A stretch of 64,000 nucleotides of DNA. It comes from Straminergon stramineum (Eukaryota; Streptophyta; Bryopsida; Hypnales; Calliergonaceae). The notes beneath the pieces were generated by a model that was given only the letters and a program-made list of their open reading frames with translations, ran no database searches and was not told the DNA's origin. This document shows positions 34,900-45,810 of the stretch, piece by piece. A program made the position numbers and the translations under genes. The stretch is taken from positions 22,759,001 to 22,823,000 of the forward strand of contig OY987265.1 of the NCBI GenBank assembly GCA_963920665.1. Reading direction: 5' to 3'. The stretch's first letter is position 1. Every line of letters starts with the position of its first letter.

Positions 34900-37800
34900 A
34901 ATTTTGTATTGTAAACCTGTTGCGAGTCGTGGTTATCCAGTAAGCGCTCCATTTGGTGTTTGTGGCAGTGAAGTGGGGTTAATGGCCCACATGGTCGATG
35001 TTATATGTTGTTCCCATCGGTGAAAGGCGCTTCCTGGTCACCATGGGTTTGAGGTTTAGAAGTCCATCATCCGGACGGTCAACTCGTGTCTGACTGTCCC
35101 GTTTTACCTGTCCGAGAACTTGTTTCTTATCACCCACCTTTACCCTTATCCCTTTTAGAGCCACCCCAGGATAGGATGGTTGAAGATTGGGTGAAGATTC
35201 GAATGTGAAGACTTTGAAGACCGAGTGAAGATTCAAGATTCGAGAGTCTCCATCTACACTCAACAATTTGTAGCCAGACACCCTGTGTGTTCCTTAAGCG
35301 TGCTCCTCTCTACCCGACAACGTTGTATGTGCAACAAATTTGAGTATATATACATGCTACTTATATTTAGTGGCTGAAGTTGTGGGCATTGTCACAATGT
35401 AGAGCTCTAATTCTAACATACTACGTAGATGTTTCCAGCAAATTAGTAAAGATCATTTCAATGCTTTGGTGGTCTGTTCATGACTTTATGTCTTGAATAA
35501 GTGAGTGTGTATGTCTCCAAATATGCTTTGTGAACAGTGCTAACTTTTTTGTCTGAGGACCAGCAGGTACCATATCAAGGAAGTTCACTTCTAGTAAGTG
35601 CACATTGCGTTCTGTAATTGAGTGTTTCATTTCTATTGTAGGCAACATAACCATTGCAATGTCTTTGTATTGGAACATTTGTTGTACGAAGACCAGCTTC
35701 TTTGTACAACGCATTCCTAGAAGATATGGTACAATACTTCCAATAAGTGTTTGGAAGGAATGACATTCTTCCCACATTCACTAGTTTCTGGTTGTCTTGT
35801 TGAAAAGCGCAGATAGTGCATTCAATGTGTTAGTAGCACATTTTAAGAAACAAGGCAAATATTGTCAACTTCAATTTCTGAAGACTGCAAGTGCAGAAAG
35901 TGGACGCCGAATTGTTGAAATTGAAGTAGATTCATTGCATCCTCTGAACATATAATACTATAGTAGTCATCATTGCATAATACGAAATTAGTACAGGAAG
36001 TAATATGAAGAAGGGTTTCCAACTTCTCGCGAACGAAGGCAGACTGACCAATGGCATGTATGAATATAGGACGAGTTAGCTTTGCTAGAAGCGGCCCCTT
36101 TGCAGGTAAAGGAGGCTAAAACAAGAAAACAGGAAGTGTTTAGCATGTAGGGGCGAAGTCATGCAAAATGGGTTTGAGCGTCTGTGTTTGTGAAAATGCA
36201 AGATGATTCATGCAAGGCACATATGCACGCGTAGGTACTTTGATCATTTACCCAATTCTTGAACTCATTTCCGGTACATGAAAAAAAACTACAATTCTAG
36301 GGAGGTTTGTATATATGATGTACACGTTTTGACTTTCATAGAAAATGAATGAACTGAATGGGATCCCCTGTCGATTCTCACATTCAACATAAAAGTAGCG
36401 GACATCACTATAATTAGAGTGTGCCTTACATTGCAACCTTCATAAAAAGAAGCTTCTACCTAATTAAAGTGCATAGGTATTTCTCTTCGTTGTTGGCCTC
36501 TGTATTTTTCTTAAAAGATGTAGCAAGGGGTTGGAAGTAGTGCATTACTTGTTGATGCAAAACTTGTTCTTTGTGACATGTCTAATTCACTGAGCAAAGA
36601 AATTGGAAGGGGACAATGAAGTACTCCCATTCAGAGAAGGACATGCACAACCTTGTGGCTGCATAACAAAAGGTAATTGCCAGAACTCATTTCATAGAAC
36701 TTAATTTTTTTCTCTAAGTATGAAAACTGAAGACTGTGTAATAAAACTAATATTTATATTAGATTCATAACATATGAATTAGTATATATAGATTTCCACT
36801 ACTCACTGTTTCCGATGATGACTACGCATTTATTCACTTCCTTTGTGACATTGGAATGTCTTACATGTTTTTTCTTTACTACAAATGTTTCAGCATTTAT
36901 AGAGCACTGTGACAACGAAGATTTGCAAGTGAGTAAGTGGAATAGGGAACCTCCTTCTTCCAGAGGTATGAATTTGGAACTCTATGGCACTACAATAGAT
37001 TTCGTAATTTCTCTTCTTCTCTAAGTGTACAAATGAATGCAGAAAATGACGAAGGCGTTGAAGATCCTTGTGTGTGACAGGTACGAGAAAGAAGAAACTG
37101 CAGTACAGTTCACACAACAGTAAAAATCCTTGTCGGACTACAAAGAACTTGAAGCATGTTGAAGGACTTGTATACTGGCAAGAATTTGAGTAGCATCCTT
37201 CAAAAATGCCATTCAATAACTCATAGACTTTTTCTTCTCTGTTTGTACTTTATACTTGTCCAAGTTCTAGAGGAGGCATTCATAGATGAATTCCACCTGA
37301 ATTTCAAGTGCTTCCACATTGGCAACATTCTGTACCCCAAAACCCATTTGAGGTTGTTGGAAGGCATTGAAGGTCTCAGGTCATTTAAACGAAGATTCAA
37401 GGAATAAGGCACAGACCTTCACTTTCTTGGTCTACTCGTCAACGGAGATTCTGTTTCACGTTCACAATATATTGTCTTCCTACATTATACAGTTCTAGAA
37501 GATCTTCAGAGCAACACAACTTCTGAAGAACACATCCGGTAATTGACATCTTCACTTTTCTCATATGCCATCATTCCATTCTCATTTCAAATGAAGCATT
37601 TTGACGACCTTGGCATCTTCCCACCCTTTTTTTATACAAAGAAGATGAAGATGTTCTTTGGCTCTACGACCAGCACTTCTCTAATTACATGGCTGACATG
37701 GAGTACATATCATTCTGTAGGTACATCTCTCTAAAATACTGCACATGTACAAAATAAAAGGACTACTTCAGTGTTGTAGCGTATGGAGTGTTGGTGAGCA

Positions 37801-39450
37801 AATATGAAATATGTGGCAGCTGCAGGCATGACATTTTGGAATGCTATCACCAATGTAACACGACTTTCATTATCTGAAATTATATTCAATGAGGTGCACA
37901 TCAATGCAAACAAATGCAAGATATGCATGGTATTGAGCAATCTATGATGTAACCCCGAAGTGCATATGTGCTGAACCACTGTACCTTCCGACATTGACAA
38001 CGACAACCCTAGAACATAGAAACGGTCCCTTCCTCAAGTATACATGCCATATCAGGTATGTCAAACTTCTTGTATTTCTGAAGTTTCTAGACTTCCTTTC
38101 TCATTTCAAAAGTATAGTCAGATATGCTAATCAATATTTGAGGAGAATTTGCTATTCATTTTAACACTATTTTCTGCTACTAATACGACTGGAATCAAAG
38201 AAATATATGCTTCTTTTCATATTGGAAGACACATGGTAGTTATCGACATGATTTGAACATATCTCTGGAACTATACTATTAGATTTGTATCTCTTCAGTG
38301 CACAATGCTTGTACTATGAAGGGTGCAAAATGAAGGTCGGTGCAATGTGTAGAAAGTCAATTGTGAAGACTGAAAGAGTAATGGGCATTAGCAAACCCTA
38401 ATTTTGTCAATTTCTTTTTGCTCAATGCAGAGGACAATGACAACAATATATAGTCATCATCAATGTATAACTACGGAACACAGTCAGAAGAAGAGCCATC
38501 ATATGCTGCACAAGGCTCTGTAATTTTTTTACCTACATAATCTATTAAGCATGTTTGCACTTTCCTATTCTATACATGATGTACAGTTTCATGTTGTCTG
38601 ATCTCATATATATATGATTCTTCTATTCTATTGTAAAACCGCTCTAGTGGAATCCTCTGTCCATCATGAAAATAAACCTGATGTAGAAATGCTACTCTTC
38701 AGATTTCACGAATTCTTATGCATACATTTAATGATTAGAAATGGTGTGCACTATGCTACTACCATCCACATTTATGCAGGACCAAGACAGTGAACATGTT
38801 TCCAACAACTGTGAACTCCTGAAAATGCATTATGGAAAATACGTCACCTTGTGCTGAAATGCAAAGTCCCATGCCAGAGGTGTTCATTGAAACATAAAGC
38901 TAGCTTACAGAACACGTTCTAAATATGAAGATCTAACAGAAAATGTTACGTTAAACGTAGTTCCAACTTCAGAACAACCACGTGGCAACAACCCATAGGC
39001 TCATGCATATATGAACATACATTAATATTATTCTGCATGCTATACTACAATCACCACCAAACACGTGTCCCTACAAGGTAGCAAAGGCTACAAAATCCCA
39101 TGCGGTATCTACTATCCTACCTGACGCAATAACCGAATCTAACTAAATCCACATTGGTAATGACATGGCAATGACCTTACTATTCCCCGAACATGTCTAA
39201 CAGGAACCTCAACACGCCACACAAAGCAGCTAACGTGAGCACTTTTCTACGTTGAACCCGTTAATTTCAACATACGCTAGCTGATATAACCGTGTTAGCT
39301 CACAGTATTTCTACAAATGCGTTTTTCGTGTTCATATCACATTTTTGGCAACACAGTTTTCTACCAGTGCAAGTTCTCACAAGTTCTAAGACTATGGGAA
39401 CTCGGCCACGGCAACTCGCTAACGTGGTTAGGCGACGGCCATGTCGGATA
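34900..39450. other. No recognisable gene
   Basis: Short frames only, on both strands. The stretch 35190-35250 is rich in GAAGATT repeats. Nothing between 35.3 and 39.4 kb shows a domain, splice-supported frame or terminal repeat that I can identify. Confidence 0.4.
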
Positions 39451-39560
39451 ATAATAAAAAAATTAATTTTTAAATATTTTTTTAGAAAAAAAATTAATTT
39501 TTAAATTAATTTTTATTTTGTTTTAAAAAAATTTTAAATAGTTTTGTAATGATTTTAAAT
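39451..39560. repeat. AT-rich tract with inverted A/T runs
   Basis: About 110 bp consists almost entirely of A and T, with ATTAATTTTTAAAT repeated in both orientations. It sits at a visible change in sequence character: CACTA-like sequence lies to the left, and AT-rich sequence with the CCCCTAA-type elements to the right. Confidence 0.5.
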
Positions 39561-40886
39561 TCTAGCGAGCCTTGGTTGGTTCTCAACCTTGGGAACTAGC
39601 CTGAAACGGCCCTCCAAGGCAACTGAATCCCATCTAATGGTAGTCAAAAAAGGGGTGTTTGTCTATTCTAAAGAGTGGACAATAAATGACAATATTTTTT
39701 TAGTTTCTAATCGTAAGATCTTAAACTTGCCTTCACTATTAACCTATCTACCAATTTTCCAAAGTAAATTCCTTTCATTGAGTGAGATCGATTTGAAGGT
39801 TCAAAGTTGGAATTTCTTTTTTTTTCACTGTAAAAATTCCAGGCAGCTGCAATTAGATTGCTAAATTTTCCATGTATACAATTTGATTTTGATGGTTACT
39901 CTTTGAAATAGGGTGCTCATATGAGTTAGGAACATTCTCAGAAAATTTCAATGTCATCACACTCGTGGAACATATACAAAATCGCATGATTGTAGGCATA
40001 GGTTTGGCAAAAATTGCATACACTAGCATTTTTTCCTTCAAGAAATTTTCCATTCAAATGACCTCCAATCAGAAATCTGAATGGTGGATACATAGATGTG
40101 CACCTACTTGACCACATGGAATGATCCTTCAAAGAAAATAACAAAATCTCACAAAGTAGTGCCAAAAATTCAGCCACAATGTTTTAAGCATGGTTCACTA
40201 TTTGGGGCAGCCCTCACATTCTAGGTTCTGGAGTTCACCCCTCTCATTTTGACTCTAACCAATTTTGTGAGATTCCAACCACTACAAAAGTCTGACATGG
40301 AGAACCCCAAAAGAAGGGAAATGGATGGAGATGGCAGAGATGGCTGGTCAAGAGGCTTTGCTCTTGTGCATGTCATCTGTAGGTAGGCTCAAATTGGGGT
40401 CCCTGAGAGAGTGCCACATATCAACTCCACCCTTGTTGTCCACTCCACCTCACCTTCCATCACCTCGACCTATGCTTCTACAAACCATAGAAGTAAGCTA
40501 GGTAAGGAATTAGAGGGTGAGAGGGAGCCAGGTTTAGATAGGTGAGTGCTGGACGAAAATCACTGGAATTTATTTTTTTACCCATAATATAATTAGAAAA
40601 TTCTGAATTCATATTAGCAATCAAAGCCCCCAAATTAGCTAAGGTAAGTAGAGAAGATAAATTCAATTATGACTCTGCAAGTGCTTCTGGCAATTATGAA
40701 GGTAAGCTATGAATGTAGTGAAGCATCCAAGACTAACAATTGAAGAAGGCATATTGGGAACCCATTTTAGAGTGATCATGGATACCTTCCCTGAGATCTG
40801 CCCCTCACCCTTTGGGCAAGATTAGAAAATTTCAGCCCTAATGTAAATGGTTGTGCCCATCCTGCCCAGAGATAAGACAAAACCAC
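39561..40886. other. AT-rich non-coding sequence
   Basis: No credible gene. The short frames at 39589-39864 and on the minus strand around 39853-40177 lack recognisable features. Confidence 0.4.
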
Positions 40887-41070
40887 TTCACCCCTAATAA
40901 CTTTTTTTCCATGAATCAAACCGGTTTAAAATGTTTTTGTCCCTTGAAGATACTCCTTGGGCACACATCCTCTGAAATTTTCGTGAACAAATATGCATTA
41001 TTTTGCAAGTAGTGGCTTGACCAAAATTGCTATGTTGCCAAGAAATGTTGTTTGGTCCTTTAGGGGTTAG
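40887..41070. mobile_element. Short TTAA-type inverted-repeat element (deletion derivative)
   Basis: Left end TTCA|CCCCTAATAAC and right end TTTGGTCCTTTAGGGG|TTAG. The interior (ACTCCTTGGGCACACATC..., GCTATGTTGCCAAGAA) matches the right half of the element at 47639-48571. The four bases at each edge are near TTAA but imperfect, so this is an old or truncated copy. Confidence 0.45.
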
Positions 41071-41688
41071 ACCATCACTAGTCAATCATTCTTTAAACCT
41101 GAAACTTGCCTTTTTCTTCCCAATTCCTAAAAGAATTGTGCATTAATGATGTTCTTGTTTTCATCAAAGGTAACTATACCTAATTGAGCAATGTTTATAT
41201 TATCAAATTGCTTAGTTTTTTTGTTAGATCTTGTTGAAAATCAAACAAATATTTTAAATTCTCTCCTTTTGCACTTTTTGGACACAATATGAATCAACTA
41301 TGACTTTCAAAGTGTTGAAACAAGGTGTACTTAAAAATGACTCCAGATTCTCATGAATAGAAGTTGTAAGGGAAGAGGCCATAAGTAGGCTAACTTGAAT
41401 ATAAGGTAGAGTAGCCTATGACCACCCAAATTCGCAATTTGGATATCTTGTACAATGTGCTCATTGTTGTCTATATTTTGCAGAGAAAGAATTAGTTAAG
41501 TGAAATGAAATAGAAGTGGAATGATATTAATCCAATGAAAATTGAAATTGATATGAATTTTCAAACACATTTGGTACAAAAATATAAAATTGTCAATAGG
41601 TGGGCTTTGGTCATGACTATCTTAAAAAGGTTCAAAATTTGTGGCCCACCACCTTAATCCCATTTGATGAGTGTTTTGAAACCTCACT

Positions 41689-42277
41689 TTAACCCCTAAA
41701 GGACCAAGTGTCCAGTCAACGTACACAAGAAATCTCAAGTAGGCTCCTACGAAGTCATTTTTAGTCAAATGTTCACGAAATTTGGTCGTAATGTGTAACT
41801 ATGTATCCCCTTCCAGAAAATCTAATTTTTCTTCTGATTGGGTGCCTGGATCAAAAGTTATGTTGCCTTAAACTTTGCAAGCAGCTCAGCTAGCATTGAG
41901 CATCATGTGCAAAACTCTTCCTATGATTTTGAAATTTGATGGGTGTGTAGCTTTCATGATCCAAGATGCAAATGTCCAAAAAAATAACCTTGTTTAGTGT
42001 AAGAATCTCATTCTAGAAGGAGTTAAAGTTTGCAGGCCATGTTGGGCAAGGTTGGAAAAAAACTTTTTCACCTAAATTTAAACATTATAATCTTCCAATC
42101 CGTGTGGTCGAAGTTTCTAAAAAATTTTCTACATGTTCTCAAAGAAGTCTAGTTCAAATTTGTATGGTTGAATTTTGAAAAAAAAACTTTTTTTTTTCAT
42201 TTTTTTCTTGCTGCCCTAAAAAGTGGCAGTTTTTGACAATTTCTCCCTAGAACATGCCTTGGTCCTTTAGGGGTTAA
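41689..42277. mobile_element. TTAA-flanked MITE-like element with 20-bp perfect inverted repeats
   Basis: TTAACCCCTAAAGGACCAAG at the left is exactly the reverse complement of CTTGGTCCTTTAGGGGTTAA at the right. TTAA is at both outer edges and could be the target duplication, leaving termini that begin CCCCTAAAGG. The element is 589 bp including both TTAA, AT-rich and without a coding frame. TTAA targets and CCC-starting termini are the pattern of piggyBac-type elements; that assignment is inference. Confidence 0.7.
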
Positions 42278-42540
42278 CATACTAAAAGCAATTCTTTTTT
42301 TGGATGAATTTGCAATTTATTTTAATAACATTTATTCACAACTATGCCCACCTAAACCAACAGTTATTGAACAACATCTTTATCAACTAAACCATTCATT
42401 AATAAATGTGAACTTGATATCATTCTTTGATGATAGCACCTAATTGCTTGTCCAAAGAAAATGACTTACACACTCTATAGAAATGGGAGGGTCTAGAAGA
42501 TGTTAGAATTTGGTTAATAGCCACATTGGGTTGTTCTGCC

Positions 42541-43210
42541 TTAACCCCTAATGATCCAAGGGGAGTATAATTTCAAAATGGGCCTCAAAAATTTTCAAAT
42601 TATTTGACTGCATGGCTTAGGAGATATTTAAGATGAAAGTTTTATTTGGGCCAATGGAAATACAGCACAATGCACTTTGAAGGAGCATATCTTTGTGAGA
42701 ATATTTTGAAATGATGCCTTCTTTGCTCTCAGTGAAAGATAAGAGAGTTGAAAACGTATATGTAAAATTTCACAACATTTCAAGCATTTTTCAATTCATG
42801 GTGGAGCTTGCAATGCACAGTGGTCTCTGAAATGAGAGTAGCGTTTGTAAGAAAAAAAAGAATGGGACACTTCTCTTCTCCTTGAACTCCTTGGATCTGG
42901 GTTTTTTTCAAGGCGGATCTGACCTTTATGAGGTAGGCAAGAATCACATTAGTTGACTTCCTTTTTAGTCCATGCCCAAACCAACCCCCCAAAAAGGAGC
43001 TATAAACTACACTACACCACTTAACTTTGAAAAATTCCACAAGGCTGAGTTTAACTCGGAATTTGATGAAACTACCACCACTGGATTCATAACACAGTCT
43101 ATTTTCTAGAAATATTTTTTGCTTCTACAAAAACTCAAAATTTGAGAACGGGAAGCTCAAAAGAGAGGGGCTGCAACTAGAAAATGATCGCTTGAGTCAT
43201 TAGGGGTAAA
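42541..43210. mobile_element. TTAA-type MITE-like element, diverged copy
   Basis: Left TTAACCCCTAATGATCCAAG; right, read in reverse complement, TTTACCCCTAATGACTCAAG. The inverted ends agree at most positions over 20 bp, and the right TTAA has become TAAA. About 670 bp, no coding frame. It ends about 1 kb before the AP2 start codon. Confidence 0.55.
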
Positions 43211-43455
43211 GTTATTGCTCAAATTGAAAACGCTGCCTCATGCAGAGGGCTGGAGATAATCAGAAAACGTGTTGGCTTCAAAGTGTAGTTGCTGACCTCA
43301 TCAGTGCAGTAGGAGCGCTAGAGCTACTTTATGAATTCCAGGAAGCAGGGCGCAGTTTGAGCCTTTGTTTTCGAAAACAGTCGACGGCAGTGGGGCAGTA
43401 CTCAAGAATCTGGAGAAAATATAAGCTGTTAGAAGTAAGTTATCCGAGTTCGCCT

Positions 43456-43466
43456 CCCCCCCCCCC
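43456..43466 (+). repeat. Poly-C run (11 C)
   Basis: A homopolymer of 11 C lies in a GC-rich stretch (43450-43640) upstream of the AP2 gene. Its length may be unreliable in the assembly. Confidence 0.6.
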
Positions 43467-43679
43467 TCGGCACTAAGTCCCAGGGAGTTTGAGGTTTAGG
43501 CCTGGCAGCCCGTCAGGGGAAATTTTCCCACCGAGGGGGGTTGTGGCCTCAGGGAGAACCTCATGGCGGTTGGGACGGGGGGAAAAAAAATTTGCCCCCC
43601 CTGTGTGGGCTGGTTCCCCACTCCTACAAGCCCCATCCTATTCTAAAAGGGATCGAGGTCCATTCGCTTGAATTGCCGC

Positions 43680-44205
43680 TGGTTAGTTCGCGAGGACGGT
43701 GTCTAGCCGTACTCTATCGGTATTCGGTACTTGACACTCATGATTAAAGTTGACTTGCAAAGTTTGATTGCACCAATTCATCTGTCGTGAAAGGTTTTTG
43801 CAGGCGTAGAAATTTCTGTCTCAACTACTAAGTTCAATTGCAAACTCGATCGTGTGTGTGATCGCTGCTGCAGGGAGTGCGCCTTCCCCTCACGGTTTCT
43901 GTTTCTAGCGATATATCGCTCTGTCTGACAGGTTTGGGCCAGTAGTCCAGGCAGGTCCTTCCAAATTTTAAGTGACAATACTTGACAATTTACTATTCCA
44001 AAACCTCCCTTCTGTGGTTAGTTCGCCTGTACATTATCGAGATAGGACTGGGGGTGATTTACAAAGGGTTTGATTGCACCAAGTCATCGAGCTTTTCGTA
44101 GGCGTAGAAAAATCTGTCTCAACTACAGCGTTCAATTGCAAACTCGTGTGTGTACTCGCTGCTGCATGCAGGGAATACGCCTTCCCCTCATCTCGTTCCC
44201 CTGAA
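43680..44205 (+). promoter_or_regulatory. Tandemly duplicated leader/promoter region of the AP2 gene
   Basis: Two diverged copies of one segment lie at 43680 to about 43925 and 44015-44205. Both run from TGGTTAGTTCGC through TTTGATTGCACCAA, GGCGTAGAAA, TCTGTCTCAACTAC, GTTCAATTGCAAACTCG, GTGTGTG and GCTGCTGCA to CGCCTTCCCCTCA. The second copy abuts the ATG at 44206. The first copy has no matching open frame, which supports treating this segment as non-coding leader. Confidence 0.6.
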
Positions 44206-45810
44206 ATGGCTCTCATCATCGACAACATTCAACAGTACGCGGCTTCGGAGCAGCTTTACCTGAAGCTTCTTGCAGGATGCATAGATCGTTATCACGTGTC
44301 TAGGGTATGCGCCCACGCCACAGTTATACAGGATCCTACAACAAGCATGCGAGTACGCCAATTAAGAGGGGTCGACTTGGCAATGAAGGAAGCACAGGAA
44401 TGGCAATCTGACCAGGATGAGGATCTAGATACGGCGGAGGTGATTCACCATCTTTACCAACAGGCCAAGTCCTCGACAGTGATGAAAGAAGCAATTTCCC
44501 TCACCGAGCGCTCCGGTGCCATCACCACTCTGGTCGACAGTTGCTCGTTTCCGTCCCCGTCACGGTCTGTCGGTAAGCAAGAAAGGCCACCTTCCTCCTT
44601 CTATCGCTATTATTTTAGGCAATCAATGATTACCTATCGGGGCCGTTTGCCCTGGACATATTCCCAGTCCAACATTCGGGAATTCCTTCCCGACGCACCA
44701 GCTGACATAAACTTGCTTTGGGGAACTTCGACACCCAAGATTGCCGGGGAAATGTCGTTACGAAATGACTTCTACGTTGTCTGGCATTTGCAATTGGATG
44801 TCGTGGATCTTCACAGTCGGCGGCGCCCTGGGAAACGACGCCGAACAACACTCGACCCCTTCCACCAAATGCCTACGCCACCCGAGCAAGACGCATCGCC
44901 AGGAAACCATTCTCCTGAGGCCAAGAAATTCAAGGGAGTCCGCTACCGCAAGAAGCGTAGGACATGGGCAGCCGAGATGAAGCCCAAGTCGAAGAAGGTG
45001 ACCTTCGGAGAGTTCAAGTCTCCAGCGCAAGCTGCCCGCGCCGTCGACGCAGCTTTCCACTACTACGGCAAGCCACATCTCCTCAACTTTCCAGACACCC
45101 CTGAGATTTTGTCAACCAGGCCCTCTCCAGCAGGAGTCCTCAACGAGAAAGACAAGCTGAGATTCGTGAAGGAGCAAATGAAGTGGCTGGCGTTCATAGT
45201 CTCCATACTCCCAGCCTCTCCCCCTTCTCTGCCCCCTCAAATTCCTGAGTCACCGTCGAGAGGCTGCAATGGAGACACTTCACTGTTTCACTCAATCTCT
45301 GAGGTCTCATCGTTTCTAAGTTTGGGAGATGCAGAAGAATCTGACGATGGCATCTCCCAACCTCTTCCCGCGCTGCCTCCGGATGCACCGGCTGAATTGG
45401 TGGGCAGTGCCTCGACGGAGCCCCCTTTTGTCGGTGCTGATGCTGTGGGTGGGATCATGGGATCATTCGAAGAGCATCAGGGCATGTTTGAACGGAGTGG
45501 GGAGGATGCCTTTGTGGATCCGAGCTTGCCTGGTTGGTGGTCGCCCAGCAGATCCGTGCAAATCACCGTCGGGTCACTCGGGTGGGATGATGCAGAAGTC
45601 TCTAGCGCCCCAGCGAAGGCAAATCTCTTGAACTTCACTGAACCTTCTTGTGAGAGCCCAGGATCGTGGATGAACTATCTCGCTATGTCTCCTCCAGCTT
45701 CCATGCTTCCTTTGCCTCCTCGGAGTAGTCCAATTAGTTTTCATGGTGATGCTACGCATGGTTTGTTGGAGAAGGAAAGCTTTGGAAGAGGAGACTGGCT
45801 GAGAGGATGA
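44206..45810 (+). CDS. AP2/ERF-domain transcription factor, 534 aa, divergent DNA-binding domain
   Basis: An uninterrupted single-exon frame from ATG 44206 (context GAAATGGCT) to TGA 45808-45810. A frame upstream to 44074 exists but lacks an ATG and overlaps the duplicated leader. Residues 240-296 form an AP2/ERF domain: KKFKGVRYRKKRRTW at the start, FGEF at 267-270, AARAVDAAFHYYGK at 276-289 and LLNFP at 292-296. Typical ERF domains have WLGTF where this has TFGEF, and AYD where this has AVD, so it is a divergent member. A basic RRRPGKRRR cluster near residue 205 should direct it to the nucleus. The N-terminal 200 residues are unrecognised. The C-terminal 230 are rich in Ser, Pro and acidic residues, with repeated S/P motifs, as in activation domains. 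AP2/ERF proteins bind GCC- or DRE-type promoter elements in stress, hormone or developmental control; the target here is unknown. It is the only convincing host gene in the window. Confidence 0.88.
   Translation: MALIIDNIQQYAASEQLYLKLLAGCIDRYHVSRVCAHATVIQDPTTSMRVRQLRGVDLAMKEAQEWQSDQDEDLDTAEVIHHLYQQAKSSTVMKEAISLTERSGAITTLVDSCSFPSPSRSVGKQERPPSSFYRYYFRQSMITYRGRLPWTYSQSNIREFLPDAPADINLLWGTSTPKIAGEMSLRNDFYVVWHLQLDVVDLHSRRRPGKRRRTTLDPFHQMPTPPEQDASPGNHSPEAKKFKGVRYRKKRRTWAAEMKPKSKKVTFGEFKSPAQAARAVDAAFHYYGKPHLLNFPDTPEILSTRPSPAGVLNEKDKLRFVKEQMKWLAFIVSILPASPPSLPPQIPESPSRGCNGDTSLFHSISEVSSFLSLGDAEESDDGISQPLPALPPDAPAELVGSASTEPPFVGADAVGGIMGSFEEHQGMFERSGEDAFVDPSLPGWWSPSRSVQITVGSLGWDDAEVSSAPAKANLLNFTEPSCESPGSWMNYLAMSPPASMLPLPPRSSPISFHGDATHGLLEKESFGRGDWLRG

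Noticed and set aside
34979..35281. 100-codon minus-strand frame
   Set aside because: Non-ATG start, no recognisable domain, and located in repeat-like sequence; chance frame most likely.
44074..44205. Upstream extension of the AP2 frame by 44 codons
   Set aside because: It begins with TTG, contains no ATG before 44206, and overlaps a leader segment that is duplicated upstream without an open frame.
44573..44816. Possible intron in the AP2 gene (GTAAGC ... TTCACAG)
   Set aside because: Removing 244 bp would join exon 1 to a frame other than the one encoding the AP2 domain, whereas the unspliced frame is open throughout.
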